From assembly GCA_004764695.1 (NCBI GenBank), contig SMSO01000035.1, positions 4,407,040 through 4,471,039 of the forward strand: 64,000 nt of DNA, given 5' to 3'. Below, piece after piece: positions 43,576-54,582 of this stretch; position 1 is the first letter of the stretch; each line of letters opens with the position of its first letter. Source of the stretch: Schizochytrium sp. TIO01. Lineage: Eukaryota > Sar > Bigyra > Thraustochytrida > Thraustochytriidae. A program made the translations under genes and the position numbers. The notes below the pieces were generated by a model that ran no database searches, was not told the DNA's origin, and saw nothing but the letters and a program-made list of their open reading frames with translations.

Positions 43576-45796
43576 AAGCAGCAGCAGCAGCAGCATGGTG
43601 CTAGCTAGCAGGCGGAGGGATCTTCTGTTTGGCTATTCGAGCAAAAGAAAGTGGAGAGATCTTCTGCAATCGACTGGATACCCAGTGGCTGGCTAGTGAG
43701 CTCCTAGGCGCTGCTAGTCGCTTTATTTGGATAGACGAATGCGTGCTTCTTTCTAAGGCTATCATCTTCGAGCGGTCTGCTTCCATTGGCGCCCACGCAG
43801 AAGAAAGATCTGCTGCTGCTGCCAGTGCTGCTGCTGCCAGTGCTGCTGCTGCTGCTGTCTACGCGGACAGTCTCTGGTCGGCTTGAGAGGGAAGACAGAC
43901 ACCACGAGAGAAGGCTTTTAGTGAAAGAGTCAATCTTTAGACTCGCAAGTGGAAAATGGCTCAGACTGATCTACTCCATCCACGACTGCAGTGCAATGTG
44001 CTATCTATCGTTGCTCGTGCATCGATCCATCTATTGATTGATTGACTACTGACTGACTGACTGACTGACTGATGGATTGATCTGTCGATCTGTGTATCTG
44101 CGAAAGAGAACGATGCCTCATGGACCCATGGATAGTTGAGTTCCTTTTTCAGAAAGAACTGGTGTCCGGTGTGATAGATACGCATATTCAACAGATCTGG
44201 TGCCATGCGCTTTTGGCATCACGACGACGATCGAACGCTCAATCGAAGGTCACTCCGCATATTCCGGGCAGCCATCGATCCATCCATGCATGCATCCATC
44301 TGCTGCACGAGTTCATGCATACATACATACATCATATACGCCCAGCACAATCCAATTCCTCGCTGCACCGAAGACCTCCGTGGTCCTCTTCATTTACCGA
44401 CATCGTGTACTCCCTTCGTCACGTGCGAGATTGATTGCCAAGAGCAGAAAGAACCCACTGCTGGCCATCTTCGCGTCCCTCTCTCTCTTTGAGTCGAGTG
44501 GAGTGGAGTGGAGTGGAGTGGAGTCTTTCTGGTCGAGGGAAGGAAGACTCCATCAGCAGCAGCAACAACAACAAAGCAGCAGAAGCAGCAGCAGCAGCAG
44601 ACTCGGAGACAAACGCAGGACGAGGCGAAGAAGAAGCTGAACGTGGAGATCGGCCACGTCTGAGCTGAGCATGTGCGAAGACGTGATGCCAGCCTCTGTC
44701 GTCTCGTCTGCCGCCCTCGCATGCCTCTCGAAGGGAGGTTGCTCTGTTGCGGGTTCGAGTTCTTCTTCGATTTTCTTACTTAGTGTCGCAGTTCTCTCTT
44801 CTTTTATCTTTTTATCTTTTTTTAATCTCTGTTTTTCAATAAATAGTTTTAATTTAAAACCTAAAAAGGTATGTTTCGTTGCAAATAGACTCCAGGGATG
44901 ATCGAAATTAAAACCTTTTAACCATTTCTTTCTTCTTCTTCTTCTTCTTCCTCCTCTTGTGGGTTGTTGTTCTTGTTCAATCAATGTAGGCCTGCAGGCA
45001 TGCATGCATGATGATGCTAGTAGTCCTCCCAGTCAGTCTGAAGATGTCTGAAGATGCCTGAAGATGCCTGCCTGAAGATGTCTTTCTCTCTCTTCTCTAG
45101 AGCTACAAAGAGTACGCATGTTTTTCTCTTCTTTTTTTTCCTTTGGGAAGCCATTGGGAAAAGCCTCGAGGAGGTTGAAAGGAGGATCCATATGGTCATA
45201 AGGGAGGGATCGATGGAGTTCATTCACTCTGCGCTGCTCCCACGATCTCTCTCTTCTCGGCAGGTTCGAGTGGAACTGGCTTGGCCTCCGAGAGAAAGGA
45301 GGCGCGCTAATGCTTCGTTTGGGACGCAGCGAGAGCATAAACGCCGCTTAAATGGCCGAGGCCCCCTTCGAAGATTGAGTGCCTACCTACGAAAAGCTCG
45401 GAGACAGACCGCTCCGGACGCAGGGCAATCGAGGTCAGCCCGAACCTCGTTCGAGCGCTTGGTTGGGAGGAGGACCTGCTCGCCATGACGCAGGGACGAC
45501 CTCGAGATCGTCCCGGCCAAGGTTTCTTGGGTTTGAGAAACGAGTTGGTTGCAGAAAGCGTCGAACTCGAAGAGGGACCCAAGGCAGCGCCGAGGGACTG
45601 ACTTTCGAACTAACTGCCTCTCTACCATCCATCCTCAAGCAAGTACAACAACACCTTTGGCTCCAAGCTGTGTGCGTGTGTGCGTGTGCGTATGCTTCTG
45701 TGTGTGAGTAGCCAGGGACCCTATCTACCTCGGTATCGCGATTCATGGCGTGATCAACGCTGAAGATGCACGCGTGCTTTTCAGAAGGTGCCTTGA

Positions 45797-45835
<39 letters not shown>
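45797..45835. repeat. (CCTG)9 microsatellite
   Basis: Nine tandem CCTG units, then CCTACC. Confidence 0.92.
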
Positions 45836-46486
45836 ACCACTGGCACGCACGTGAATCCAATCCAAGTGAATGGGTGCTTCTTCTAACGTCACGAATACTA
45901 CGAACCAGTAAAGCGAATACGCTCACTCCCTTGCAATGGCGGAGGTCACCTCAGGCGGTGGCTTGTTTGCGGGCCTGCAGCGATACATGGTCGCACGTCC
46001 ATTCTATTTGGGCCATAGATGAGATAGATACAGCAGACAGCAGTGTGGAGTACGAAGGTCTGAGAAACCGCAGCATAGCATAGTAGACCAGAGCCAGAGG
46101 AAGCTCCGCACATGACTTCTGTTATGAAAAATGTTAATGCATCGTGTCAATAGAATGCACAATAACCAAGTTATTACTATTGAAAAAAGGAGCTTAGAGT
46201 CCTTCATAAAGACTTTTAATGATGATGAAGAGAAAAACACATAATGGAAATTGGAATTACAATTGACCAGATTTCAAAGCTAGTAAGTACCCGAAGCTGG
46301 GAGGCGAAGCCTTTATGTCATACAATACAGGAGGTCTCAAAAGATGCAAGATGCGAGAGTCTTATTGATAGGAGCCTCCATCAATTTATACGGTGGAGCA
46401 AACGGCCACGACATTATACAAAAACTAAAATGATCAAGACAAGCCTAGGCCTACAGTGGAATACAAGAAACAAGAAGACACAAGTC

Positions 46487-47773
46487 TCAATGCCCTGAGG
46501 ACATTATAGATTTGAGTCGTTGTTCCAGAGAGGCATTGGTCTGCAAAAGCTCATTCTTTGCTTTCTCGGCTTTGTGCCTGCCTTCTTTCTCTCTATCCAA
46601 TTTGAGTTTTACACGAGTCACACGAGAGTGTAACTCCCCAACACGTTGCTCTAGCATTTTGTATCGACCATCCTCATCACCCTGAGCATATGCAATCTTA
46701 AAGTGCTGCATGCTCAGCTTGAGAAGCCCAAATTGCTTATGGAACTCCTCACGGAGTAAATCGGCTTCACTTGGACCGGAATTCTTAGATTGGTTGAGCC
46801 TATTCGCCTTGGCAAGCTCGCGAGAAAGCCGGGCATTCTCTGCAGTTAACAAACGCACTTTTTCTTGTAGCGCAGCAATATCATTGCAGTCAGAACCTTG
46901 CCCAGAAGAATTGTTTCCGTTGCCACCGAGTGCGCCTGCCCCCGTTCGCTGAGAAGCATCTCCTAACCCTGGAACCATCACTTGCTGTAGTTTCCCGAAT
47001 TGGCGCTCTACTTCGACATAGAGCTCTTGCATTTTCCCACCCCGCGATCCAGAAGATGTCTTCCCGGTAGGACTGCGCTCTTTGCTTGAGGTTGATTTTT
47101 TGGGTGTTCCTGATGTCGACGCAGAAGCTGAAGATGCAGATGATGATGGTGCAGAAGTGGTCTCTATGGCTGAGGAACCCGCTTCTATTGCAGACGAGGC
47201 TGCTTGAGAAGAGGTAACTGTGCTGGATTCGCGAGCTCGCCCCAGGCGACGCATCTCCTTTGACTTGGATTCGTGGTAAGACGCAAGCATTCCAAGTGCA
47301 TCAGCAGTGGCCGGATCGTAATCCCATGAACTGCTTTTAAGCGCAGAGTGAAAATAATCATGTGCAGCAAGGTGCCTCGCTGAGGCCTCTCTGAACTTGG
47401 AGTTCTTGGAGGCGTTCTCCGCCGCAAGCGCAAATGTGTGAGCCTGAACAACCAAAGTGCCATCCTTCTGGGCTTGCCCAACGTGTGCAGAATATATGGA
47501 TTTCGATGGTACAGCTCCCAACATTGAAGAAGCAGCAGCAGCAGAAGAAGAAGAAGAAGAAGAAGAAGAAGAAGCTTGTTGATTCGTTGCCGCCCCTGCT
47601 GAAGAGCCGTACACTGAAGACATCGGAGTGCTCTCGCCGAGGGAAGACGACGAAGAACTGCCCGCTCTCACCATGGAGACCGGTCTGCTGGAGCGGCGCC
47701 GGGGCGTCTCGTGAGAAGATGAAGTCGGACGCAACGCATGAGACATGATTCCGTGCAGGTCCCCCGCCTCCAT
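46487..47773 (-). CDS. MIT-like/coiled-coil protein, possibly NRBF2/Atg38-like
   Basis: 428 residues from the ATG at 47773. The open frame continues 26 codons upstream without an ATG, and an overlapping out-of-frame ATG frame begins at 47861, so the start is uncertain. After a Ser-rich leader (including a Ser run from TCT repeats), residues about 97-175 form a helical MIT-like region: HTFALAAENASKNSKFREAS, then AAHDYFHSAL and the ATADALGMLASYHESKSKEM helix. A long Ser/Thr linker is followed by the coiled coil IAALQEKVRLLTAENARLSR, similar in pattern to the NRBF2 coil (AENERLRKEN). A C-terminal basic coil ends the protein. NRBF2/Atg38 is a subunit of autophagic PI3-kinase complex I; this assignment rests on architecture and is tentative. 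No catalytic domain was seen. Confidence 0.6.
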   Translation of the reverse strand: MEAGDLHGIMSHALRPTSSSHETPRRRSSRPVSMVRAGSSSSSSLGESTPMSSVYGSSAGAATNQQASSSSSSSSSSAAAASSMLGAVPSKSIYSAHVGQAQKDGTLVVQAHTFALAAENASKNSKFREASARHLAAHDYFHSALKSSSWDYDPATADALGMLASYHESKSKEMRRLGRARESSTVTSSQAASSAIEAGSSAIETTSAPSSSASSASASTSGTPKKSTSSKERSPTGKTSSGSRGGKMQELYVEVERQFGKLQQVMVPGLGDASQRTGAGALGGNGNNSSGQGSDCNDIAALQEKVRLLTAENARLSRELAKANRLNQSKNSGPSEADLLREEFHKQFGLLKLSMQHFKIAYAQGDEDGRYKMLEQRVGELHSRVTRVKLKLDREKEGRHKAEKAKNELLQTNASLEQRLKSIMSSGH

Positions 47774-50474
47774 ATCGATGCTTCGAGGACGTTGCTTGAG
47801 AGTGCCACGAAGGGATCTGCTTTGGTCTTGGTTGGGAAGAAGAACGAACAAGCATGTTCATACTAGGAGTACCTAGGTACCAAGGCTAGTAGTAGCTACT
47901 ACCTACTTAGCTTACCCCACCTATCTAACCAACATACGAGGAGACAAATTCTTAAATGAAGACAAACTTTGATTTCCTGCTATTCTCTGCATACATAGGC
48001 TGTGCTCTCTAGAGAGGCATAACTTAAATAAGCAAACAGATTGCTACCTAATGCATAGGTAGGTACGCACATATTAGCAATCGTGACGGTCACTTAGACT
48101 TTAACCTGTAAAATCTGCGAAACTTGCCTTTCCTTGCCTTTCCTTTCCTCTGTGATAAAGTGGGACTAAGGCCCAATCGAGGGCTAAAAACTAACCCGTG
48201 ACTCAAAGGCACTTGAAAAGATCATGTCATTGGGCGGATAGGTAGCGCAAAAGAATGCCTCTGGCGGCGCGGATATCACGATCGGCTACGTGGTCGCATT
48301 TTTTTAGGGGCATTTGGCAGCCCTGGATGTTTTGTTCCGAGTTTGTCGCGGATGGTACCGCATTCATTGCACGGTTTTCGAGTGCAATCCTCTCGGCAAA
48401 TAACCAGTTTACACAGAAGGAAAGCTCGGATTTGTGAAAGAGCGCTTGGAAGCCAACGAACGAGACATCACTCGAGCTGTCTTGATTTCGATCCATCTTG
48501 TTAACTCGTTGAATTTCCAAATTAGGCAAAAGGATAGATCTCACAGAACCAAGGTCCAAGCTCGCGGTGAATCTCGGTAGCCCAGGAGGGCCCGCGAGCC
48601 CGGCCTGTGGAAGGTGATCCCTACAGCGATGCCTTTGTAGACGGCGGAGGCGTTTGGACAGGTCACCAATCTAGCAATTGAGGTTTTCTTTTTGCTTACT
48701 CTGGTGTAGATAATCGTTCAGTCAGTGCTGCGATGGCCACGGCCGCCGGAACAGACCGCAGCCATAGGTGCGCTCAACGTCGTCACTTGCGTATGTGAGA
48801 TTGCCTCCGGTGATGCACCTGAAGGGCACTTGCCAAGGCGTCAAACTTCTTGTTGAAGTACTTTGGTCATTTGAATTGAAGGTTTGAAGTATTTTTGACG
48901 GTTTAGATTCAAGGTTTGAACTATTTCGGTAAATTGAATTGAAGGTTTGAAGTAGTTTGATGGTTTGAATTGAAGGTTTGAAATACTTTGATGGCTTGAA
49001 CTGAAAGTTTAAAGTATTTTGATGATTTGAATTGAAGGTTTGCTTCATTTGGAGCATTTGGAGCTCGATGGTTCCTTGGTCATCTCATTCTCTTACCCAA
49101 CCTCCATTTCTTAACAAAAACCCAAGTAATTATACTAAATCATTTGAATGGAATAGTCGCTATCATTCGAAGGTTACATTAGTTATAACGTTCTCAGATT
49201 AGCGTAGGGCATTCTCACTTGTGATCGTGAATATCTAATGATGATTTAATTTTTTATAATCCTCGTTTTAATAATAGTAAAACTTCAAAATGGGAACCCA
49301 AAACCCCATCCAAAACAATCACTCATTGAAGCCCACCATAAGTTAGTGACCCAAGTAGATAGTTTACTTAGAACGGCTCAATCTGTTTCCTCTCTCATTC
49401 ATCACCACCCAAGTCATAGCAGGTATATATGAGTGAGTGATTTGCTTTGACTTGAGGTCGACCCAAGCAAAAGGATCGACAGGAAGAGCGTCTGATTGGC
49501 GAAAGTAAAAGTGCCCATAGCATGCATGATACGACCCGTTTCCTTTGTTTTGCTGTGGGCTATTAATTTGAGCTAAAAGCTCGAAGTTTCTCAATCGTGT
49601 CGTGGGCTTTTATCGTATCACATGATGACAAAGAAACTCAAAGTTAGGCCTCTGTGTGAGATAGCAGCAACAACACATAGAACATAGGTACCTAAGGACT
49701 GGGCTCTTCTTCTCTTCTTCTTCTTCTTTTAATTAGTATGTTGCATAAAAAAGCAACGAAAGTTGGCTTTGGTTTGGACTTCGCCAGAGCATTTCCATCT
49801 CCTGATTGACCAGCTTCTTCAGAGAATTTGAGGCATCCAAAGGCCAACTAGGCGCCTTCAAGACTAGAAGACCTAGGATTACAATGCCGAACGAGAAGAG
49901 TTCCTACCTACCAGTAGATTACAGTTCAAGAACAGTTGATAAACTAAACTTTTCTTTGGCTTCTCTTGTTTTTCTTTCCAGCATTTTCTTTGAAGGCCAC
50001 TCCTATTGGTTATCCATAAAGTACTACGTAAGAAAAATCAGCGGTTCTTTTATTATTCCCTTTTAGTTTAGTCAGCTAGACAAAAGGTGCATAACTACTT
50101 TTAGTAGTTTTCTTTCAAATTTAGTAGAAAAAGTTATACCTCTAGAGTAGCCTAAGAGGGGAAGGTAGGTCTACCTACTAAACTAAACTACTAGTATGAT
50201 AACATCATGATGTGACTGAAAAAAGATTTTCTTTTTATTTTGAGCAACTTTGAAAGAATATTTTGGATGTTCGTTTGTTTTGGATTCAATTTGCAAACCT
50301 TCAAGCAACAGAGGGAAGGAGACCCCGTCGAAAGTCGGACAAGCTCGCGGGCAAAAGAGCTCGCGGCGAAAGGTGTGCAGGTGTATAAGGCTATTAGCTT
50401 ATATCATACGTATTTCGAACCAGGTCAGATCAACCCTGAGACGAGGTGGGGACGGAGCGGGACTGGCCAAAGTC
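47774..50474. other. Gene-free divergent region with a 31-bp minisatellite
   Basis: Lies between divergent genes and should carry both promoters. It holds the minisatellite at 48865-49042. Open frames such as 48227-48559 (minus) have no recognisable content. Confidence 0.5.
48865..49042. repeat. 31-bp degenerate minisatellite, about 5.5 copies
   Basis: A unit close to TTGAATTGAAGG followed by TTTGAAGTATTTTGATGG repeats head to tail with scattered substitutions. The minus-strand frame reads a repeated Phe-Gln/Asn-Ser-Lys motif but is interrupted and unlikely to be a gene. Confidence 0.85.
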
Positions 50475-53400
50475 ATGGAACTCACCAAGAGCCATGCAGC
50501 ACGCCTCCTTGCGAGTTTGCTGCTAGTTATGCTGGGAGTCTCCGCATGTGCAGACCCAGGAAACAATTTGCGGGCTACGAATAAGCAGTCTAGTCACGGA
50601 GAGACAATTCAGCTCCATGTGGTGTCCCACACTCACGATGATACTGGCTGGCTTATAACGGTGGACCAGTATTTTGAGCAAGAAGTTCGTTATATCCTCG
50701 ACACAGTCGTCGATAATCTTGTGCGGGACCCTAACCGCAAATTTAACTTTGTAGAGATGGCATTCTTCTCAAGATGGTGGGAAGAACAAAGCCTTGCTCG
50801 GCGCGACACGGTCCGCAAACTTGTGAAGGAAAAACGATTGCAGTTCCTTAATGGTGGCTGGTGTATGCATGATGAAGCAAGCCCTTTGGCTCTTGAAATG
50901 ATTGACCAGACAACCCGTGGTCATCAATTTATCCTTCGAGAGTTTGGTGAAGAGGCTGCTCCCCGTGTAACATGGCAGATCGACCCATTTGGCCATTCTA
51001 ACACACAAGCTTGGCTTCTTGCCGCTGAAGCAGGGATGCCGGCCATGTTCTGGGCTCGGATGAACTATGATGATCGTGAAAAGCGCAAGATTGACCGTGA
51101 GCTCGAGTACATTTGGCAAGGTAGTAAAAGCAACGGGGCGAACTCGCAAATTCTAGGAGGTGAGCTTTGGGGCCAAAAGGGATCAGGTCTCTACGGCTGT
51201 CCTTTTACTTTTGAGGATTACACTCAAGCCGCGGCAATGGTTGCCAACCCTGAGCGACATGACTATAATATGGAAGACTGGGTGGAGCGCACGGTCAGTG
51301 TAGCTAAAGAACAGGCTGCAAACTTTAAAACAAAGCATATCATGTGGGCTGCCGGCTTTGACTTCACCTATAAGAACGCAGGCACATGGTATGAGAGTCT
51401 TGACAAATTGATGAAGTTTGTCAACAAAGACGGCCGAATCAAGATGTTCTACAGTACCCCAGGAGATTATGTAGATGCCTTAAACCAAGACAAAAATGCG
51501 ACCTGGGAAATCCGCGAAGACGACTTAATGCCTCTCCACGAACATCCTCATGTTTATTGGACAGGCTACTTTTCAAGTCGCGTCGCCCTCAAGCGTCTCC
51601 TGCGGAGAAGCTCATCCCTCTTACAAGTGGCACGCCAGCTCTCTTTCGCAGCAGGCATTCGTAGTATACCTGCGAGCCAACCGCATCATGGACCCCGCGT
51701 TGGGACATCATGGACAGATGCTTTTGAGGCCGCTGTTGCTGTTGCTATGCATCATGACGGAATTTCTGGCACCGCAAAACAAGCTGTCGCTAACGATTAT
51801 GCACTCCGTGTATCGGAAGGTCAGGAACAACTTAATCGTGGCATGGCAGCCTGCCTTCGATCTTTGACCCATATCCCAGATCTTATGTTATGCCCTGCAT
51901 TGAATATTTCTTTGTGCGAGATCACCTCTGGAAAGGAGCACCAGGATTTCTCATTTGTGGCTTGGAACCCCCTTTCATCAAAGCAATATAATCATACATT
52001 TGCCATTCCTGTGACGTTCTCCTCTGGAACATACAATGTGACGATGAATGGCGTTGCAGTCCAAGTTCAGCTCACGCAAATTGATGCGTTCACTAAAACA
52101 ATTCCGCAGCTCTACATCAACTCATATGCAATGTCCGAAGAAGAGACCCTCTCCATGAAGAATAACCTCTTTAATGATGCCACACATGTGCTACAAGTAC
52201 AGGCTGATATTCCACCTATGCAGGCAGTTGTATTTAATGTCACTCACGTAGCCGTATCTGCTGATCCTGATGAAGCACAAGCTCAGAAGCAGATTTTAGC
52301 AAAGACAGTCCAGTGGCATCCTCATCACCCTCCGCATTGGCATCCTCCTCATTGGCATCCGCAACCTCCGAGTTGCGAGGAGAAAACATACACCGTGGAG
52401 TCTGGCAGTTTTCTTCTGGAATTTGATGGATGCACGACAAGACTCATCCGTATTACTAATAAGAAGGCTGCTCTTTCTGCTAAACTATCTCTAAACTGGG
52501 GCTTTTATGAATCAGCAAGCGGCCCTTGTGCCGAGACAGGTTGTGCAGCCGGCGCCCTCTCAGGTGCTTACTTATTTCGTCCCGCGTCAAGTAAGCTGCA
52601 TTCGATTGCATGTGCCGCCAATGAGCAGCCAGGTAACATTACAACTACTGTACACAGGGGTTCGATTGTCACTGAAGTTCACCAAAAGGTAGCACCTTGG
52701 GTTTCCCATGTTATCCGTTTGCGTGAGGGTACTCCTTATGTAGAAGTTGAATACACGGTTGGACCAATTCCAATTGAAGATGGCAAAGGCAAAGAGGTTG
52801 TCTTACGCTACACCTCAGATCTGGCCACACATGGCGCCTTTGCTACAGACTCCAACGGACTTGAGCTCGAACCTCGCATTCGTGACAGGCTTCCTGCATC
52901 TTATCCTGAACCACGTCTCGTGGAAGATGAACCCATAGCAGGTAACTACTATCCTGTGAACTCCATGATTTCAATGACCGAGTCAGACCGTGCTCAACTG
53001 ACAGTGGTGACAGATTCTACGCAAGGTGGATCATCTTTACACGATGGTGAAGTAGAGCTTATGGTGCACCGCCGTGTTTTACATGATGATAACAAGGGTG
53101 TTGTAGAACCTCTAAATGAAACCATGTGTGGGTGCAACGGTGCCAACAACCCGACTTGTTACTGTGCTGGACTTGCCATTCGAGGTGTTCATCGAATTGT
53201 CTTTGATTCGCCAGTACAAGCTAATGCTACTCGACGCCAGGTTGCTGATGCCTTGCACTTTGCCCCGGAGCCCTTTTTCCACAAACATTCTGCAGATGCA
53301 GCCGCATCTCCCCTTAAAATCAAGCACATGCCATCGATGATTGCCTCTAAGCTACCGCCTTCAATCCGTCTTTTGAGTATTGTGGACAACTACGAAGAAA

Positions 53401-53732
53401 CACTTGGCGCAAATACCTTGCTTATTCGTTTGCAACACATTTACAGCGTCGATGAACATTCGGACTTATCCCAACCAGTAACTGTGGAACTCCGAGAGCT
53501 GATTGCAAGTAGGCAGGTGCTCAGTGCATATGAAACAACACTAACAGGAAATATGCCTGTCGAAAAGAAACCCACCTATGAATGGCTCACAAGCACGCAG
53601 AGTAAAACACCTTCACGAAAACCTCTGGATCACGAAAGTCTTTCAGTGGAGATTGGTCCGATGCAAATTCGCACGTTTGTACTGCAGCTAACCCCCTTAT
53701 CCTCGGAGGCAACAGTTACGGAAACAATGTAG
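50475..53732 (+). CDS. Lysosomal-type alpha-mannosidase (GH38)
   Basis: 1085 residues from the ATG at 50475; the frame is open upstream, but only to a TTG. Acid alpha-mannosidases trim mannose from N-glycans in lysosome or vacuole. The N-terminus has a signal peptide (RLLASLLLVMLGVSACA). GH38 hallmarks are HTHDDTGW (Zn ligands H54 and D56), GGWCMHDEA, and TWQIDPFGHSNTQA with the nucleophile D170. They continue with FWARMNYDDR, AAGFDFTYKNAGTWYESL, YFSSRVALKR and MHHDGISGTAKQAV. The C-terminal mannosidase domains include EVEYTVGPIPI and SNGLELEPRIRD and end with TFVLQLTPL. Many Asn-X-Ser/Thr sites support secretion. A WHPHHPPHWHPPHWHP insert (about 613-635) between domains is unusual. It sits where the human enzyme is proteolytically processed only loosely, so function is unknown. 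Confidence 0.93.
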   Translation: MELTKSHAARLLASLLLVMLGVSACADPGNNLRATNKQSSHGETIQLHVVSHTHDDTGWLITVDQYFEQEVRYILDTVVDNLVRDPNRKFNFVEMAFFSRWWEEQSLARRDTVRKLVKEKRLQFLNGGWCMHDEASPLALEMIDQTTRGHQFILREFGEEAAPRVTWQIDPFGHSNTQAWLLAAEAGMPAMFWARMNYDDREKRKIDRELEYIWQGSKSNGANSQILGGELWGQKGSGLYGCPFTFEDYTQAAAMVANPERHDYNMEDWVERTVSVAKEQAANFKTKHIMWAAGFDFTYKNAGTWYESLDKLMKFVNKDGRIKMFYSTPGDYVDALNQDKNATWEIREDDLMPLHEHPHVYWTGYFSSRVALKRLLRRSSSLLQVARQLSFAAGIRSIPASQPHHGPRVGTSWTDAFEAAVAVAMHHDGISGTAKQAVANDYALRVSEGQEQLNRGMAACLRSLTHIPDLMLCPALNISLCEITSGKEHQDFSFVAWNPLSSKQYNHTFAIPVTFSSGTYNVTMNGVAVQVQLTQIDAFTKTIPQLYINSYAMSEEETLSMKNNLFNDATHVLQVQADIPPMQAVVFNVTHVAVSADPDEAQAQKQILAKTVQWHPHHPPHWHPPHWHPQPPSCEEKTYTVESGSFLLEFDGCTTRLIRITNKKAALSAKLSLNWGFYESASGPCAETGCAAGALSGAYLFRPASSKLHSIACAANEQPGNITTTVHRGSIVTEVHQKVAPWVSHVIRLREGTPYVEVEYTVGPIPIEDGKGKEVVLRYTSDLATHGAFATDSNGLELEPRIRDRLPASYPEPRLVEDEPIAGNYYPVNSMISMTESDRAQLTVVTDSTQGGSSLHDGEVELMVHRRVLHDDNKGVVEPLNETMCGCNGANNPTCYCAGLAIRGVHRIVFDSPVQANATRRQVADALHFAPEPFFHKHSADAAASPLKIKHMPSMIASKLPPSIRLLSIVDNYEETLGANTLLIRLQHIYSVDEHSDLSQPVTVELRELIASRQVLSAYETTLTGNMPVEKKPTYEWLTSTQSKTPSRKPLDHESLSVEIGPMQIRTFVLQLTPLSSEATVTETM

Positions 53733-54582
53733 TGAACAAACTCATGGTTTTCATTCTCTTGTTGTTGTTTTTTTCACTTTCCCCATGCGGAATGATATTT
53801 TTCTTTAAAAGAATCAGAATTCCATATTTCTTTTCACTACTACTACTACCTGCACGATTGAGCAAATGCCTGTCTCACTACATCCATACCACGTTCCTGT
53901 CATTACACCTATTTATGCTCACTCCTCTCTCTCCCTTGTATTGTCTCTGCATTTCTATCTTTCTTTGAGGTCCACAAGAAGTCTATTAGGTAATCTATCA
54001 ATAAACAAAATGAGAAAAAGGAAAAAAGACACTAGGTGAAAAACGCAGCGACTTTATACATGTGTCCCTTTAACGGATAGGATCTGTACAGAAGTGCTAT
54101 ACTTGTGTATTCAATTGTGCCTAAGAAGCATTTGCATCACATTTACAAATCTGGCACGTAACGTCTATTAACCATCGCGTATGATAGCCATGGTACCAAC
54201 GCTTAACTAAAGCGGGTTAAGCACAGATATTTGCGCGAATATGAAAAGACAGAACTAGCTAGCTAGCTGATTGTATTGATAATCTAAAATAGTTTACGTA
54301 TGGAAGGAAAAAATAATTATAATAAATTAATAATAATAAAATATATATAGGCACGCCACGGTTGACTACTCCGCAAAGCTGCTCTTTCTGAGCAAAGTCT
54401 CGCCTTATTCAGCAAAAATTTGTCATTCTGATTGGAAAAGGAGGTGTCAAACTAGAAAGCCATCTACTTTGTCAGCCAAGATTAAGAATTTAGGAGGTAT
54501 TGCATGCAAATATTGACGCTCGCCACAAGCCGGGTAAGCCAAGGATTACCCTAGGCGCCCCACTTGACTTGGGAACGACCCG
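53733..54582. other. Intergenic, no gene seen
   Basis: AT-rich spacer between two plus-strand genes, including a run of CTAG units (about 54256-54267). It holds the mannosidase 3' UTR and the promoter of the ankyrin-WW gene. Confidence 0.5.

Larger units (their letters stand above)
42185..46486. other. 4.3-kb gene-free repeat-rich region
   Basis: No gene was recognised. Contents in order: a (TTTCC)7 array, a ~270-bp TTTC/TTTTTCGAG tract, Lys/Arg-coding AAG repeats (about 43215-43300), GACAGAGA repeats, a GCTGCT cluster (about 43810-43860), GACT units (about 44049-44073), GGAGT (44500-44524), CAG clusters (44550-44605), AAGATGCCTG units (45045-45082) and a GCCT array. Open frames on both strands are low-complexity. 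Confidence 0.55.

Noticed and set aside
47358-47861. A 167-codon ATG frame overlapping the start of the NRBF2-like gene on the same strand
   Set aside because: It lacks any domain, contains a Phe run from the TTC repeat, and is out of frame with the helical and coiled-coil protein that shows real structure; at most it is an upstream overlapping frame.
50250-50474. An N-terminal extension of 75 residues on the mannosidase
   Set aside because: The extension has no ATG, is not conserved-looking, and would bury the clear signal peptide that follows the ATG at 50475.
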